Origin: Levilactobacillus wangkuiensis
GTDB lineage: Bacteria; Bacillota; Bacilli; Lactobacillales; Lactobacillaceae
Length of the DNA stretch: 64,000 nucleotides
Reading direction: 5' to 3'
Assembly (NCBI RefSeq): GCF_016861605.1
Contig: NZ_BOLM01000010.1
Coordinates: 28,560-92,559, forward strand
The position numbers and the translations under genes are program-made. The notes below the pieces were generated by a model, which was not told where the DNA came from, searched no databases, and saw only the letters and a program-made list of their open reading frames with translations. Shown in pieces: positions 36,249 through 45,714 of the stretch. How positions within the stretch are numbered: the first letter of the stretch is position 1; every line of letters begins with the position of its first letter.

Positions 36249-37385
36249 TTATTTACCAGGCTTGTTCTTGTCTGGAATTAATTCACTTTGTTCTGGCTTG
36301 CCTTTGTCCTTAGAAGCATCGGCTTTGGCATCCTTCTTGTCGGTTGGCTTGCTGTCTTTACCAGTAGCCTTCTTACCGTCATCGGCGTCGTCACCTTCGC
36401 CAACACCATAAGCTGCCCGAACACGTTGGTTAACTTCAGCCATCATATCTGGATGGTCAGCCAAGTATGCCTTAGCATTCTCACGACCTTGACCAATTCG
36501 GTCTTCGCCGTAAGAGTACCAGGATCCACTCTTATCAACAATGTCCTTTTCAACGGCCATGTCGAGCAATTCACCGGTTTGGGAAATCCCCTTACCATAC
36601 ATAATGTCGACTTCAGCCCGCTTGAATGGCGGCGCAACCTTGTTCTTAACGACCTTGATTCGCGTCCGGTTACCGATAACATCGGTACCGTCTTTGATCT
36701 GTTCAGCCCGGCGAACTTCCAACCGAACCGTGGCGTAGAACTTCAACGCACGACCACCAGGCGTAACTTCAGGGTTACCAAACATAACCCCAACTTTTTC
36801 ACGAATTTGGTTAATGAAGAGTGCAATCGTCTTCGTCTTGTTAATCGTCCCGGATAATTTCCGTAGCGCTTGAGACATCAGACGGGCTTGCAGACCCACA
36901 TGGGCGTCACCCATTTCCCCTTCGATTTCCGCACGGGGAACCAAAGCGGCAACGGAATCGACAACCACAATGTCCACAGCCCCACTGGAAATCAAGGCAT
37001 CTGCAATTTGCAGTCCTTGTTCACCGGTATCAGGTTGTGACAAAAGTAATTGGTCGATGTTAACCCCTAAAGCAGTTGCGTAAGCCGGATCCAGAGCGTT
37101 TTCTGCATCAATATAAGCTGCAGTCCCGCCCCGCTTTTGAACTTCCGCTACGGCGTGTAAGGCCACGGTCGTTTTCCCAGATGATTCTGGACCGTAAATT
37201 TCAACGATTCGTCCACGTGGGTAACCACCAACACCCAAGGCCACATCAAGGGCCAACGAGCCAGATGGAACGGTTTCAATGTCCAGGTTACTGTTGTCAC
37301 CTAGCCGCATGATCGAACCTTTACCGAAATCTTTTTCAATTTTCTTCAGCGCTTTATCCAACGCCGCTTGTCGTTCGTCAGCCAT
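36249..37385 (-). CDS. recA: Recombinase A
   Basis: ATP-dependent strand-exchange protein and LexA co-protease. The 378-residue protein has Walker [12 protein letters not shown], Walker [16 protein letters not shown]-binding loops L1 ([12 protein letters not shown]) and L2 ([20 protein letters not shown]), and a long Lys/Asp-rich C-terminal tail from about residue 330. The start [13 protein letters not shown] is chosen because AAAGGAGG is 7 bases upstream. A LexA box just upstream of the promoter indicates SOS induction. cinA lies 91 bp upstream, the usual Firmicute order. Confidence 0.98.
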   Translation of the reverse strand: MADERQAALDKALKKIEKDFGKGSIMRLGDNSNLDIETVPSGSLALDVALGVGGYPRGRIVEIYGPESSGKTTVALHAVAEVQKRGGTAAYIDAENALDPAYATALGVNIDQLLLSQPDTGEQGLQIADALISSGAVDIVVVDSVAALVPRAEIEGEMGDAHVGLQARLMSQALRKLSGTINKTKTIALFINQIREKVGVMFGNPEVTPGGRALKFYATVRLEVRRAEQIKDGTDVIGNRTRIKVVKNKVAPPFKRAEVDIMYGKGISQTGELLDMAVEKDIVDKSGSWYSYGEDRIGQGRENAKAYLADHPDMMAEVNQRVRAAYGVGEGDDADDGKKATGKDSKPTDKKDAKADASKDKGKPEQSELIPDKNKPGK

Positions 37386-37421
37386 CCAAATCCTCCTTTG
37401 TTGCATCAATATTCATGTATC

Positions 37422-37471
37422 ACTATACGGGTTTTGTTCGCAAAATGCAAGTAAAAATAGAACAAAAGTTC
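37422..37471 (-). promoter_or_regulatory. recA promoter with LexA (SOS) box
   Basis: TTGCAT (37445-37450), 17 bp spacer, TATAGT (37422-37427) on the minus strand. GAACTTTTGTTC (37460-37471) is a perfect GAAC-N4-GTTC palindrome 9 bp upstream of the -35. A second half-site, CGAACAAAA, lies inside the spacer. Confidence 0.8.
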
Positions 37472-37476
37472 CCCTT

Positions 37477-38727
37477 TTATTTTGACCCGTGTAAGACGCG
37501 GCGGAGCCAATCCAAACCGGTCATGACGGATCGCTCACGAATAGCCGCTCGGGTCCCCGTCAAATGAACCAGGCGGGCTCGCGGTTCATGTCCACGTTGC
37601 GCCAGGCCCAACCAAACGGTCCCAGCTGGGTGACCTTCCAGGGCATCCGGCCCCGCTACGCCGGTAAAGCTCAGAGAGAAGTCGGTATCCAATAACGCCC
37701 GGGAACGTTCCGCCATCTGCTGAGCCGTGGCCGCACTAACGACCCCGTCCTCAGCGATGATGGCCTGCGGAATCCCTAACAGGTCATGCTTGGCTGAATT
37801 GGCATAGGTCACGAAGCCACCCGGAAAGATGGCCGAAACCCCGGGGACATCCCCCAGCGTACTCTGGAACTTCCCGGCCGTTAAACTTTCAGCGCCCGTA
37901 ATCGTCAGGTGGCGGTCAATCATTTCGTTAACTACGACCGCTGCCAGGCTGTTGTCATCCCCATAGCCATAGAGATAATCGCCCACGCGGTCCTTAATAG
38001 TCGCCGTCATGTCATCCAACAGCTGATTACCAGCAGCCTCATCCTTCGCCTGGGCCGTCAACCGCAACGTGACCTCATTTACTTTGGCATACGGTGCAAT
38101 CGTCGGATTCGTTTGCCCATCAATTAGGTCGCTCAGCAGGGTCACCAACTGCCCTTCGCCGATGCCAAAGAACCGCAAGACCCGTGATACCAAGTATTCG
38201 TCCCGATGATAGGTGGCCTTCAGCAAGGGAACCGCCTGTTCAGCAAACATGGGCTCCGCTTCACTAGGTGGTCCGGGCAATAGCATGATGTCAGCCGCGT
38301 TAGGATCCTGATAAAAGGCCCCGACAGCCATCCCAGTCCGGTTCTTGAGTGGTTGGCTCCCTTCAGGATAAAGTGCCTGTAAGCGATTGTTAGGGGTCAT
38401 AGGCCGCTCTGCCGTGGCGAAGTGCTTACGAATCTTAACCATCGCTTCAGAATCTTCAATTAATTTCACACCTAACAAGTGAGCAACGGTCTGTTTCGTC
38501 AAATCATCCTTGGTCGGTCCAAGTCCCCCACTGATGATCACCAAGTCACTCCGCGAACGGGCCTGATTCACCACTGCTGTCAGCCGGTCAGCGTTATCGC
38601 CAACCAATGAATGGTAATAAACTTCGATACCAGCCTCGGCCAATTCACGGGCAATAAAGGCCGAATTCGTATCGACGATTTGTCCCAATAGAATTTCGGT
38701 TCCGACGGCAATGATTTCTGCTTGCAT
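37477..38727 (-). CDS. cinA: Competence/damage-inducible protein CinA
   Basis: A 416-residue protein with an N-terminal molybdopterin-binding-like/ADP-ribose pyrophosphatase domain (AEIIAVGTEILLGQIVDTN, ISGGLGPTKDDLTKQ) and a C-terminal nicotinamide-nucleotide amidase (PncC) domain (ITGAESLTAGKFQSTLGDVPG, GGFVTYAN, SFTGVAGPD). It probably clears damaged pyridine nucleotides. It is classically adjacent to recA and induced with competence in streptococci. Confidence 0.95.
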   Translation of the reverse strand: MQAEIIAVGTEILLGQIVDTNSAFIARELAEAGIEVYYHSLVGDNADRLTAVVNQARSRSDLVIISGGLGPTKDDLTKQTVAHLLGVKLIEDSEAMVKIRKHFATAERPMTPNNRLQALYPEGSQPLKNRTGMAVGAFYQDPNAADIMLLPGPPSEAEPMFAEQAVPLLKATYHRDEYLVSRVLRFFGIGEGQLVTLLSDLIDGQTNPTIAPYAKVNEVTLRLTAQAKDEAAGNQLLDDMTATIKDRVGDYLYGYGDDNSLAAVVVNEMIDRHLTITGAESLTAGKFQSTLGDVPGVSAIFPGGFVTYANSAKHDLLGIPQAIIAEDGVVSAATAQQMAERSRALLDTDFSLSFTGVAGPDALEGHPAGTVWLGLAQRGHEPRARLVHLTGTRAAIRERSVMTGLDWLRRVLHGSK

Positions 38728-38943
38728 GCTGACCCCTCCTGGATGACTTAAAGTTAACTTCGTAATGAAACGCGATTTATTTTATTTTTTTCAAATTTAT
38801 TTTTAAATACCAAGCAAAACGCCCACAATACAACGTTCAGCCATTTCTTCAACCACATCAAAGAAACGACACCTGTACTAAAATCCTACCACAATCACGC
38901 CATAACTGGTTAATATTGCCTCATAAATCGTGAGAAATCCAAA
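38728..38943. other. AT-rich cinA upstream region
   Basis: No gene seen. It should contain the cinA promoter; several AT-rich runs are present but no clear -35/-10 pair was assigned. Confidence 0.35.
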
Positions 38944-38986
38944 CAAAAATGGCGACTACCAGTCATTAGCAACTGGGAATCGCCAT
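38944..38986 (-). terminator. Terminator between pgsA and cinA
   Basis: ATGGCGATTCCCAGTTGC / ACTGGTAGTCGCCAT arms followed by TTTTTGTTT on the minus strand. It lies beyond the repeat at 39088-39343, so a pgsA transcript ending here would include that element in its 3' end. Confidence 0.85.
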
Positions 38987-39081
38987 ACAATTATTTTTAA
39001 ATTTTAACACCAGCTGAGAATCAGTAAATAACACCTATCACGGCATCCACCCGTAGAAAAGAGTGAATAACGAATTAAACC

Positions 39082-39343
39082 AGTCTTAGCCGCAGAGGCT
39101 GGGAAAACTGGACCGGTCGTGGAAGTGACCAGAGGCGGATCAAAGTGACCAGCTGTGTCGATGGTCTTAGCTGAGGTTTCTCACTCAGCTTAGACCATGG
39201 GACAACCTTTGAGACCGCCCCCCAGGCTCAAAGTTGAGGTGGAAGCCCGCCCTGCGGCTGGAACCGGCCCCACAGCAGGGCACTTTGAATCCGCCGCCGG
39301 GAACGGAAACGACCAGGCCCAGTTTTCACCAGCCCGGAGGCGC
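39082..39343 (-). repeat. Structured repeat element, type II (copy 13)
   Basis: On the minus strand it begins CGCCTCCGGGCTGGTG. Outer arms GGTGAAAACTGG / CCAGTTTTCCC-type; second stem GCGGAT-CAAAGTG / CACTTTG-ATCCGC, a fully compensated variant. CTTTGAG / CTCAAAG, GGTTGTCCCATGG, GCTGAG / CTCAGC and GACACAGCTGG are present. The 5' end lies 24 bp after the pgsA stop. Confidence 0.88.
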
Positions 39344-39366
39344 CATCAAAGACTAGTTTAATCCAG

Positions 39367-39954
39367 TTATTCTGCGGAGGATTCGGCGAAGACTTGGCGG
39401 TTCTGGACAAAGTAGTCGATCCCAGAGTAAATCGTGAAGAACAAGCAGATATAGAAGAAAATCAGCGCCATTGGCACATTGATACTCCCAAACCCAATGT
39501 TGTTCAACAGTAACAGGATAATCCCGACCATTTGCGTCGTCGTTTTGATTTTACCAGGCCAAGCCGCAGCGAGGACCTTGCCCCCGGTCTCCACGACAAT
39601 CAACCGTAACCCGGTCACAGCCAGTTCCCGGCAGACGATGATGGCGACCCCCCAGGCAGGGACGGCGTTCATCGATACCAACAGAATGAAAGCCGTCATG
39701 ACGATCATTTTGTCAGCCAGTGGATCGGCAAACTTACCAAAGTTCGTGACTAAATGGTTGCGCCGCGCAATTTGACCGTCCAGGAAGTCCGTGATGGAGG
39801 CCACGGCAAAGACAATGGCGCCCCAAACTTGGGTGACCGGAATAGCCGTTCCCAACCAGGTCACTTGGCCCCAGTCTAATGGCAACACTAATAACAGTAA
39901 GAAGACCGGGATTAAGATGATCCGGACAATGGTTAAGCGATTTGGTAGATTCAC
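39367..39954 (-). CDS. pgsA: CDP-diacylglycerol-glycerol-3-phosphate 3-phosphatidyltransferase
   Basis: Membrane enzyme that makes phosphatidylglycerol phosphate, precursor of phosphatidylglycerol and cardiolipin. The 195-residue protein has about five membrane segments and the CDP-alcohol phosphotransferase signature DGQIARR ... GKFADPLADK (D-G-x2-A-R-x8-G-x3-D-x3-D). The GTG start is chosen because AAGGAGG lies 8-9 bases upstream and the protein then begins (M)NLPNRLTIVRI, the family start. It is downstream of rodZ, after an intervening hairpin. Confidence 0.95.
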   Translation of the reverse strand: MNLPNRLTIVRIILIPVFLLLLVLPLDWGQVTWLGTAIPVTQVWGAIVFAVASITDFLDGQIARRNHLVTNFGKFADPLADKMIVMTAFILLVSMNAVPAWGVAIIVCRELAVTGLRLIVVETGGKVLAAAWPGKIKTTTQMVGIILLLLNNIGFGSINVPMALIFFYICLFFTIYSGIDYFVQNRQVFAESSAE

Positions 39955-39983
39955 GAAAGGTTCCTCCTTAAATTTTCCAACTA

Positions 39984-40021
39984 AAAAAGGCGCGCCGATC
40001 GCCACGGACCGACCCGCCTTG
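39984..40021 (-). terminator. Terminator or attenuator between rodZ and pgsA
   Basis: AAGGCGGGTCGG and a mostly complementary GGCGCGCCTT followed by TTTTTT on the minus strand. With only 71 bp between the genes it may reduce rather than stop read-through. Confidence 0.6.
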
Positions 40022-40025
40022 AGTC

Positions 40026-40970
40026 TTACTTAAATTCCAACGTAACAGTTTGTACTTGAGAAGACGTCGTCGTGCTTGAGCTAGACGTGGTCGTCGTTCC
40101 CGAAGTGCTGCTTGAACTAGAAGCACTGCTGGTACTGGTATCGGAGGTGAAGTCAAACTTCTTCCCGTCAACCTTCACGGACGTTGCTGGGGCGTTCCCA
40201 AACTTCAGGGTCACGCTGGTTGCGGAACTTGGAATGGTCAGTGAGTGTGACGTCGAAGCTGACAAGGTTCCTTGCCAAACGGTCGACCCACTAACGGTCA
40301 CGGACATCCAAGCGCTGCCAGTTGCGGACAAGCTCAACTTGGGCTTCGAGGAAGCGTTCGTCATTTCCCAAGTTGAGCCTGAGGTCGTTGAGCTGACCTT
40401 CTTAAAGCTTGGCGTCTTGGTCTTCTTTGAGGAAGACTTTTTAGACGATGAGGACTTCTTACTGCTACTGCTCTTGGTCTTGTTAGAACTACTACCAGAA
40501 ACACTGACAGAACTGCTGTCCACGTTGTCCTTGGCGGTATTGTTGCCGTTGTGTGAAGCGGCGACCCAGATCCCCACGAGGATCACGAGGACGACGATGA
40601 CAATCCCAATCACGGGAATTGTCCGGCGTAATTTGACATAACGTTCATCGACTTGACGTTGTTGTGAACGGGTCTCCGGATTGTTTTCGTTGACCTTATC
40701 CACGTATTCTTGCGTCTGCGTACTTGGCAAGGCGCTGTCGAACTGTTTTAACAGTTCCGCGCCATCCAAGTCGACCATATCGGCGTACTGCTTGATAAAT
40801 GCCCGCACGTAAAAGTCCCCAGGCAACTCATCAAAGTTTTGATCTTCGATGGCAATCAGATAACGCTTTTGAATCTTCGTCGTCTGTTGCAGGTCATCCA
40901 GGGTGTACCCCTTCGCAATCCGCGCGTCACGCAGCGTTTTTCCCAATGTAATTTTGCTGTTATCACTCAT
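40026..40970 (-). CDS. rodZ: RodZ-like helix-turn-helix membrane protein
   Basis: A 314-residue protein (YmfM/RodZ type). Its N-terminal HTH domain (about 8-75, LRDARIAKGYTLDDLQQTT) contacts MreB in the family. One membrane helix follows (about 120-142, TIPVIGIVIVVLVILVGIW), then a low-complexity Ser/Lys linker (about 150-195) and an extracellular DUF4115 beta domain ending in a Ser/Thr-rich stretch. The cell-shape role is family knowledge; mreBCD is 8 kb away. The order ymfF-ymfH-rodZ-pgsA-cinA-recA is conserved in Firmicutes. Confidence 0.9.
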   Translation of the reverse strand: MSDNSKITLGKTLRDARIAKGYTLDDLQQTTKIQKRYLIAIEDQNFDELPGDFYVRAFIKQYADMVDLDGAELLKQFDSALPSTQTQEYVDKVNENNPETRSQQRQVDERYVKLRRTIPVIGIVIVVLVILVGIWVAASHNGNNTAKDNVDSSSVSVSGSSSNKTKSSSSKKSSSSKKSSSKKTKTPSFKKVSSTTSGSTWEMTNASSKPKLSLSATGSAWMSVTVSGSTVWQGTLSASTSHSLTIPSSATSVTLKFGNAPATSVKVDGKKFDFTSDTSTSSASSSSSTSGTTTTSSSSTTTSSQVQTVTLEFK

Positions 40971-41082
40971 GTTTTAATTCTCCACCTGTTCAAAATTTCT
41001 CTATAAGCAGTATAGCATAGGCGCCACCGCATTTTCAGCCACAACTCCCAGAATTCAGGATTTAACGGATTCTTAACCTCCG

Positions 41083-42372
41083 TTAGGGCAAAATCGTGTA
41101 GACGGTTTGCCGGCTGGCATCTGAAAATTGGGCCCAAGCTGCCTGCACATCAGCGAACGTCATGGCCTCTAACACGGCCAACTCATCGAAGAGCGTCGTC
41201 CCGCCAAATAGCGGTCCGTCGTACTGATTGGCAATGGCTTCAACCGAGTTGATGGCGCCAATCGTTCGGCCAATCGCTTCACGTTTAACCAGGTCAAATT
41301 GCTCCCGGGCAGCCAGTAGTTGTGCGGGTCCATCATTTAAAATCGCAGTTAGTTCACTGACAAAAGATTCTGGCTGATCAGTATCACCCGCCAGTTGACC
41401 AAAATGGGCCCCTCGTTGGACTTGGAAGTCATAGCCAAAACTATCGTCGATCACGTTGGCATCATACAGCCGCAGATAATTATCGCTACTATCGTTAAAC
41501 AGTAAGTCCATCGCTAACGAAATGGCATCGCTGTAGGCCAGCCCCGCCTTGCCCGCTGGCACCTGATCGTACCCGCGCAGGCCAATGCTGACCTTGGGCC
41601 GATTGACCGTTAAGTGCCGCGTCGTGGTTGGCACGATTTCCGTAGCTGGCGTTTGTGCAGACGGAATCCGTTGAATCGGTTCGACCGTCGCAAACGTTTT
41701 GCCCGCTTGATTAGCCGTGATCCAGGTTAATGTCTCTTCCGGATCAAGCTGCCCCACCACGACCAAGCTCATATTACTTGGGTGATAGAACGTGTTGTAG
41801 GCGGCGTACAGGTCGTCCGCAGTAATCTTATCGATGGATGCAACGGTCCCAGCAATGTCGATGTGTAGGGGCTCGCGAGGATACAGCTGGCCAATCATGC
41901 CAAAGTAGCTCTGCCAACCCGGGTCATCATCGTACATCTGAATTTCCTGGCCGATAATCCCCTTTTCCTTGTTGACCGTCTGGGCCGTAAAGTAAGGGTC
42001 CTGCACGAAGTCAAGGAGGATATCCAGGTTTTCATGGAGATGGCTGGTCGTCGCAAATAAATAGCTGGTTTGCGTGAAGCTAGTAAAGGCGTTGGCACTT
42101 GCCCCGTACTGGCCAAATAGGTCAAAGGCGTCGTGGTCCTTTTTCTCAAACAGTTTGTGTTCCAAGAAATGGGCAATCCCATCCGGAAAACGAACGGGTT
42201 CTTTTTGTCCGCGGGGCACAAATTCATTGTCCGTGGACCCGTAGTCCGTGGTCATCACGGCAAAGGTCTTGTGGAAGCCGACTTTAGGGACCAGAATGAC
42301 CTTTAAGCCGTTAGCCAACGTGGTTTGGTAGACGTTTTCGCCCAACCGGTCGTACGCTTGTTTATTCAGCAT
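41083..42372 (-). CDS. ymfH: M16 family zinc peptidase YmfH
   Basis: Pitrilysin-family protease of 429 residues with the inverted zinc motif HFLEH (in GIAHFLEHKLFEKKD) and a downstream Glu in EKGIIGQEIQMYDDDP. The start MLNKQAYDRL is chosen because GGAGGTGATC lies immediately upstream; it then overlaps the ymfF end by 11 bases. It forms a pair with ymfF, which lacks the zinc motif, as in other M16 heterodimers. The substrate is unknown. Confidence 0.9.
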   Translation of the reverse strand: MLNKQAYDRLGENVYQTTLANGLKVILVPKVGFHKTFAVMTTDYGSTDNEFVPRGQKEPVRFPDGIAHFLEHKLFEKKDHDAFDLFGQYGASANAFTSFTQTSYLFATTSHLHENLDILLDFVQDPYFTAQTVNKEKGIIGQEIQMYDDDPGWQSYFGMIGQLYPREPLHIDIAGTVASIDKITADDLYAAYNTFYHPSNMSLVVVGQLDPEETLTWITANQAGKTFATVEPIQRIPSAQTPATEIVPTTTRHLTVNRPKVSIGLRGYDQVPAGKAGLAYSDAISLAMDLLFNDSSDNYLRLYDANVIDDSFGYDFQVQRGAHFGQLAGDTDQPESFVSELTAILNDGPAQLLAAREQFDLVKREAIGRTIGAINSVEAIANQYDGPLFGGTTLFDELAVLEAMTFADVQAAWAQFSDASRQTVYTILP

Positions 42373-43642
42373 CCTGATCACCTCCATGCAGGCAGTAAGT
42401 GGCCTGTAGCGTGACTTGTTGCGCCACGTGCTGCACGTCGGCCACCGTCACTGCCGCTAATTTTTCTTGCCAAGTCTTTAAGGGTTCCGTTAAATGGGTC
42501 AATTCACTGTTCAACAGCCCCACTAATTTCCGTTGGGGACTGTCCAGGCCGGCCAAACGGGCATTGAGCAGGCTGGCCTTCACTTCGGCCAACAAGGATT
42601 CGCTGAGCTCGCCGCGCTGAACGGCGGCCAGTTGTTCGCCAATGATGGCAATCACGCGGTCCTGGTTCTGGGCCTGAATACCGCTTTGCACGCCCATGGT
42701 CCCGGTAAAGGGATTGTACGAGCTGCTGGCGTAGTAGGCCAAGCTGGCCTTTTCGCGAACGTTCGTGAACAACAGTGACAACGGTGTACCCCCGAAGGCC
42801 GCGTTAAAGACAACGGCAGCCATGAAGTCCGCATCGTCCCGGTAAATCGGCAACTGGTAGGCCAGGTTCAATTTGGCTTGAACGACTGGCGCCAGATCAT
42901 CCCCGGACTGGACCTCATCGCGTTTGTCCCACCGGTAGTATGGTGAGTCATCGGTGATTGTCCGATCAGTCAGTGGCCAGGTGGTCAACGCTTCCTGCAC
43001 CCGTTCTGCCGTCACGTCCCCAACGACAGCCACGTGAATGGCATCGTTGGCTAACATATCATGGTAGGTGCCCAGGATGTCGGCGGAACTGAGCTCACCC
43101 AACGTGGTCGTGTCACCCAAGGCGCTCATGGCTTGGGCGGGTTGCCCGGTGAACAACAATTCTTGTAAACGCCGGTTGGCCAGGTATTGTTTATCATCAT
43201 CTAAGGATTTAATCGCCGTTAATAAGTTCTGGCGTTGTTGCGTAAACGTAGTCGGATCAAACTGACCATTTGGCAACAGCGGTTCAAACAGGACGGCCTT
43301 CAAGAGCGCCATCCCCTGTTCAAAGAGCGGGGTTGGGTCCGCAAATTGGTTCAGGTATTGTTCATCGACCACGGAACAGGTCAACCGAATCACGTGCTTC
43401 GTCCCCAATTTAACGACACTGATGCCGAAGCTGGCCCCATACATCTGGGACAGTTTGCGGGCCAAGGCCGTCTGCGTGGGATAAGCGGCCGTACTGGTCT
43501 CTAGAACCTGAGCCAACAAGGCTCGCGCGGTAATCGCCGTGGCCGTCAGTGGCGCAACAAAGTCCACCTTGATGCCAATTGTTTTAAATTGTTTTGTGGG
43601 TAACAGATCGAGCGTTACCCCGTCTCGTATGCGAAAATGCAC
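42362..43642 (-). CDS. ymfF: M16 family peptidase-like protein YmfF (inactive partner)
   Basis: A 426-residue M16-fold protein. No HxxEH motif is present at the expected place near residues 45-70 (LLAQVLETSTAAYPTQTALA), so it is probably the non-catalytic partner of YmfH. The C-terminal half keeps the family pattern (AAVVFNAAFGGTPLSLLFTN, VREKASLAYYASSSY). The GTG start is chosen because GGAGG is 9 bases upstream; a TTG two codons earlier is too close. A type I repeat starts 49 bp upstream. Confidence 0.88.
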   Translation of the reverse strand: MHFRIRDGVTLDLLPTKQFKTIGIKVDFVAPLTATAITARALLAQVLETSTAAYPTQTALARKLSQMYGASFGISVVKLGTKHVIRLTCSVVDEQYLNQFADPTPLFEQGMALLKAVLFEPLLPNGQFDPTTFTQQRQNLLTAIKSLDDDKQYLANRRLQELLFTGQPAQAMSALGDTTTLGELSSADILGTYHDMLANDAIHVAVVGDVTAERVQEALTTWPLTDRTITDDSPYYRWDKRDEVQSGDDLAPVVQAKLNLAYQLPIYRDDADFMAAVVFNAAFGGTPLSLLFTNVREKASLAYYASSSYNPFTGTMGVQSGIQAQNQDRVIAIIGEQLAAVQRGELSESLLAEVKASLLNARLAGLDSPQRKLVGLLNSELTHLTEPLKTWQEKLAAVTVADVQHVAQQVTLQATYCLHGGDQDAE

Positions 43643-43690
43643 GCGCAATTGCCTCCTCTAAATATCTGGTTGGTTTGGGTTAAGGCCAGC

Positions 43691-43858
43691 GCCTTACCGG
43701 GCAGTGAAAATAGGCCGGGACGCTGTGGGCGGACGCCCGAAGCCATAGTGCGGTCTTCGGGCTTACTTTGCGCCTCTGGGGCGCGAGTCGCAAAGATACC
43801 AGTTTGCTAAGCGATAAACCGCAAAGCAAACTCCCACGGCTGACACTGGCTTAACCCA
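43691..43858 (+). repeat. Structured repeat element, type I, 3' outer arm lost (copy 14)
   Basis: Begins GCCTTACCGGGCAGTGAAAA. H1 GCCCGAAGCC / GGTCTTCGGGC (perfect). H2 CTTTGCG / CGCAAAG, with a C-G middle pair in place of A-T. H3 TTTGCTAAGC / GCAAAGCAAA. The expected CCTATTTTCAC arm is missing: CCCACGGCTGACACTGG follows directly. The 5' end is 49 bp upstream of ymfF. Confidence 0.85.
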
Positions 43859-44115
43859 TCAACCGCTTATTTATTATTTCTTGATTATACCAACTCAAAG
43901 TTTTAGTTGTGTTTGAAATCATCTCGCACTGATTACTTTTCCACAACGACTCTTTCAGCCGTTGTGCTAGTAACCCTAACTAAAACCAAGCGTATCGGTG
44001 TTTAATTTTAAGGGAAGCCCGGCATAAATACAAGCAACCGCACGCAAATATGAATGAATTTGTAAAACAGCTTTCCCGGATACGCCCCCATTCGTCGACC
44101 AATCTCACAATTTTT
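43859..44115. other. Intergenic, ymfF upstream region
   Basis: AT-rich; contains a CACAACG / CGTTGTG hairpin near 43950. It probably carries the ymfF promoter, but no gene is seen. Confidence 0.35.
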
Positions 44116-44157
44116 ACAAAAAAATAGTCATCCCCAAAATTTTGGAAGACGACTACC
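44116..44157 (-). terminator. Terminator of the amino-acid ABC operon
   Basis: TAGTCGTCTTCC AAAATTTT GGGGATGACTA followed by seven T on the minus strand. Confidence 0.9.
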
Positions 44158-44196
44158 TAAAAGTGAACCCCAACCGTGAACGAAGGCCACGACTTT

Positions 44197-45048
44197 TTAC
44201 TTATTATCAGGTAAGAGTGGCGTGTCAACATTTTCGCCAAACCACTTCTTGTTGATCTGACGCAGGGTGCCATTCGCGGCTAGCCGTTTCAGGCCGGCGT
44301 TAATCTTCTTGCGCATGGTGACGTCGCCCTTACGCGTTCCGACGGCAAATTTTTCCTTAGGGAAACTGCCGACCGTGACGCGGTAATCCTCGGGGTGTGC
44401 CTGGTGTTTGATGTAGTAATTGGCGTAGGTACTGTCAATCAGTAGCCCCTGAATTCGGCCGACGTTGAGGTCGATGAAGGCGTTGGTAAACGAGTCGTAC
44501 GTGACGGCTTCGTGATTTTTGATGCGGTTCTTCAACAGCTTCGGGTGCGAATCAATATCGTTGGCCCCGGAAGACCCGGTTTGCGCGCCCAAGACCTTGC
44601 CCGTCATATCCCGATACGAGGTAATGTGATTTTTCTTCAACGTGACCAGCACTTGGTCGTTGTTCAGATAGGTATCTGAGAAGGCCACCTGCTTGGCTCG
44701 TTGCGGCGTGATGGAAAAGCCGTTCCAGATCAAATCAATCGTCCCGTTGTGCAGCTCGGTTACGTTCATGCTCCAGTCGATTGATTGAAAATCAACCTTG
44801 ATTCCGTAAAGTTTGAACACGGCCCGGGCTAAATCAATATCGTAGCCGACTAGCTTCCCACTCTTTTGGCGGAAACCCATGGGCACGAAACTATCATCGA
44901 GGCCCACGACCACCCGCTTTTTCTTCTGAACGGTCGACCAGGTGTCATCGGTATTGGCACGTTGGGTAACATTGTTGCATCCGGCTAACAGCGTGCCGAA
45001 CCCTGCCACCACGGCTAGAAGAACCCAGAAACGATATATTCTTTTCAT
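44197..45048 (-). CDS. Amino-acid ABC transporter, substrate-binding lipoprotein (predicted His)
   Basis: A 283-residue family 3 solute-binding protein. The signal peptide carries a lipobox (TLLAGC, mature Cys about residue 23). The two-lobed domain shows VVGLDDSFVPMGF, GYDIDLARAVFKLYG, NGFSITPQRAKQVAFSDTY and GAQTGSSGAND, typical of polar amino-acid binders. It is the last gene of a permease-ATPase-SBP operon behind a T-box whose specifier reads CAC (His). Histidine specificity is inferred from that T-box; another basic amino acid is possible. Confidence 0.88.
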   Translation of the reverse strand: MKRIYRFWVLLAVVAGFGTLLAGCNNVTQRANTDDTWSTVQKKKRVVVGLDDSFVPMGFRQKSGKLVGYDIDLARAVFKLYGIKVDFQSIDWSMNVTELHNGTIDLIWNGFSITPQRAKQVAFSDTYLNNDQVLVTLKKNHITSYRDMTGKVLGAQTGSSGANDIDSHPKLLKNRIKNHEAVTYDSFTNAFIDLNVGRIQGLLIDSTYANYYIKHQAHPEDYRVTVGSFPKEKFAVGTRKGDVTMRKKINAGLKRLAANGTLRQINKKWFGENVDTPLLPDNK

Positions 45049-45060
45049 TTCGCGGCCTCC

Positions 45061-45696
45061 TTAGTTCTTCGGTTCCACGCGGAGCATTTGATCCGCAATT
45101 GCTTCAGCAAAGGGAATATCATGGGTCACAACAATTTGCGTGATGCCCTCGTCCCGTAATTTAATGATAATTTGTTGGACTTCTCGACGTAAATCCGGGT
45201 CCAGCGCGGACGTGGGTTCGTCGTAGCACAACAATTTGGGATGCATGGCCAAAGCCCGCACGATGGCGACCCGTTGTTTCTGGCCCCCGGATAATTCGTA
45301 TGGGAACAGATCAGCCTTGTCGCCCAAATCCAATTGTTTCAGCAGGCGTTCGGCTTCTTCATTGGCGTCCTTAGCGGATTGCTTCAGCACCATCGTCGGG
45401 GCCAGCGTCACGTTTTGCCGGACGGTTAAATTGGGAAAGAGTTGATAGTCCTGGAAGACGACGCCAATCACGGCATCGTTGTCCCGGTTAGAGGCAGGAT
45501 CAAAGGCCTTGCCGTCTAAGAGAAATTGACCACTGTCGACTGAGGCTAACCCACTAATGCACCGCAGTAACGTCGTCTTCCCGGCACCAGATGGTCCCAC
45601 GATGGTTAAAATCTTGCCATCCGTTACGGTCAAATTAATATTATCCAAGATGGTCTTGCCACCAAATTTTTTCGTAATTCCTTTAAGCTCTAACAT
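45061..45696 (-). CDS. Amino-acid ABC transporter, ATP-binding protein
   Basis: A 211-residue ABC ATPase of the polar amino-acid class: Walker A GPSGAGKTT, Q-loop VFQDYQLFP, signature LSGGQKQR, Walker B LLCYDEPTSALDP, and H-loop VVTHDI. At 211 residues it is shorter than the ~240 usual, missing only C-terminal extras. It is 18 bp after the permease gene and 12 bp before the SBP gene. Confidence 0.92.
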   Translation of the reverse strand: MLELKGITKKFGGKTILDNINLTVTDGKILTIVGPSGAGKTTLLRCISGLASVDSGQFLLDGKAFDPASNRDNDAVIGVVFQDYQLFPNLTVRQNVTLAPTMVLKQSAKDANEEAERLLKQLDLGDKADLFPYELSGGQKQRVAIVRALAMHPKLLCYDEPTSALDPDLRREVQQIIIKLRDEGITQIVVTHDIPFAEAIADQMLRVEPKN

Positions 45697-45714
45697 ATGT
45701 TGACCATCCTTTCC

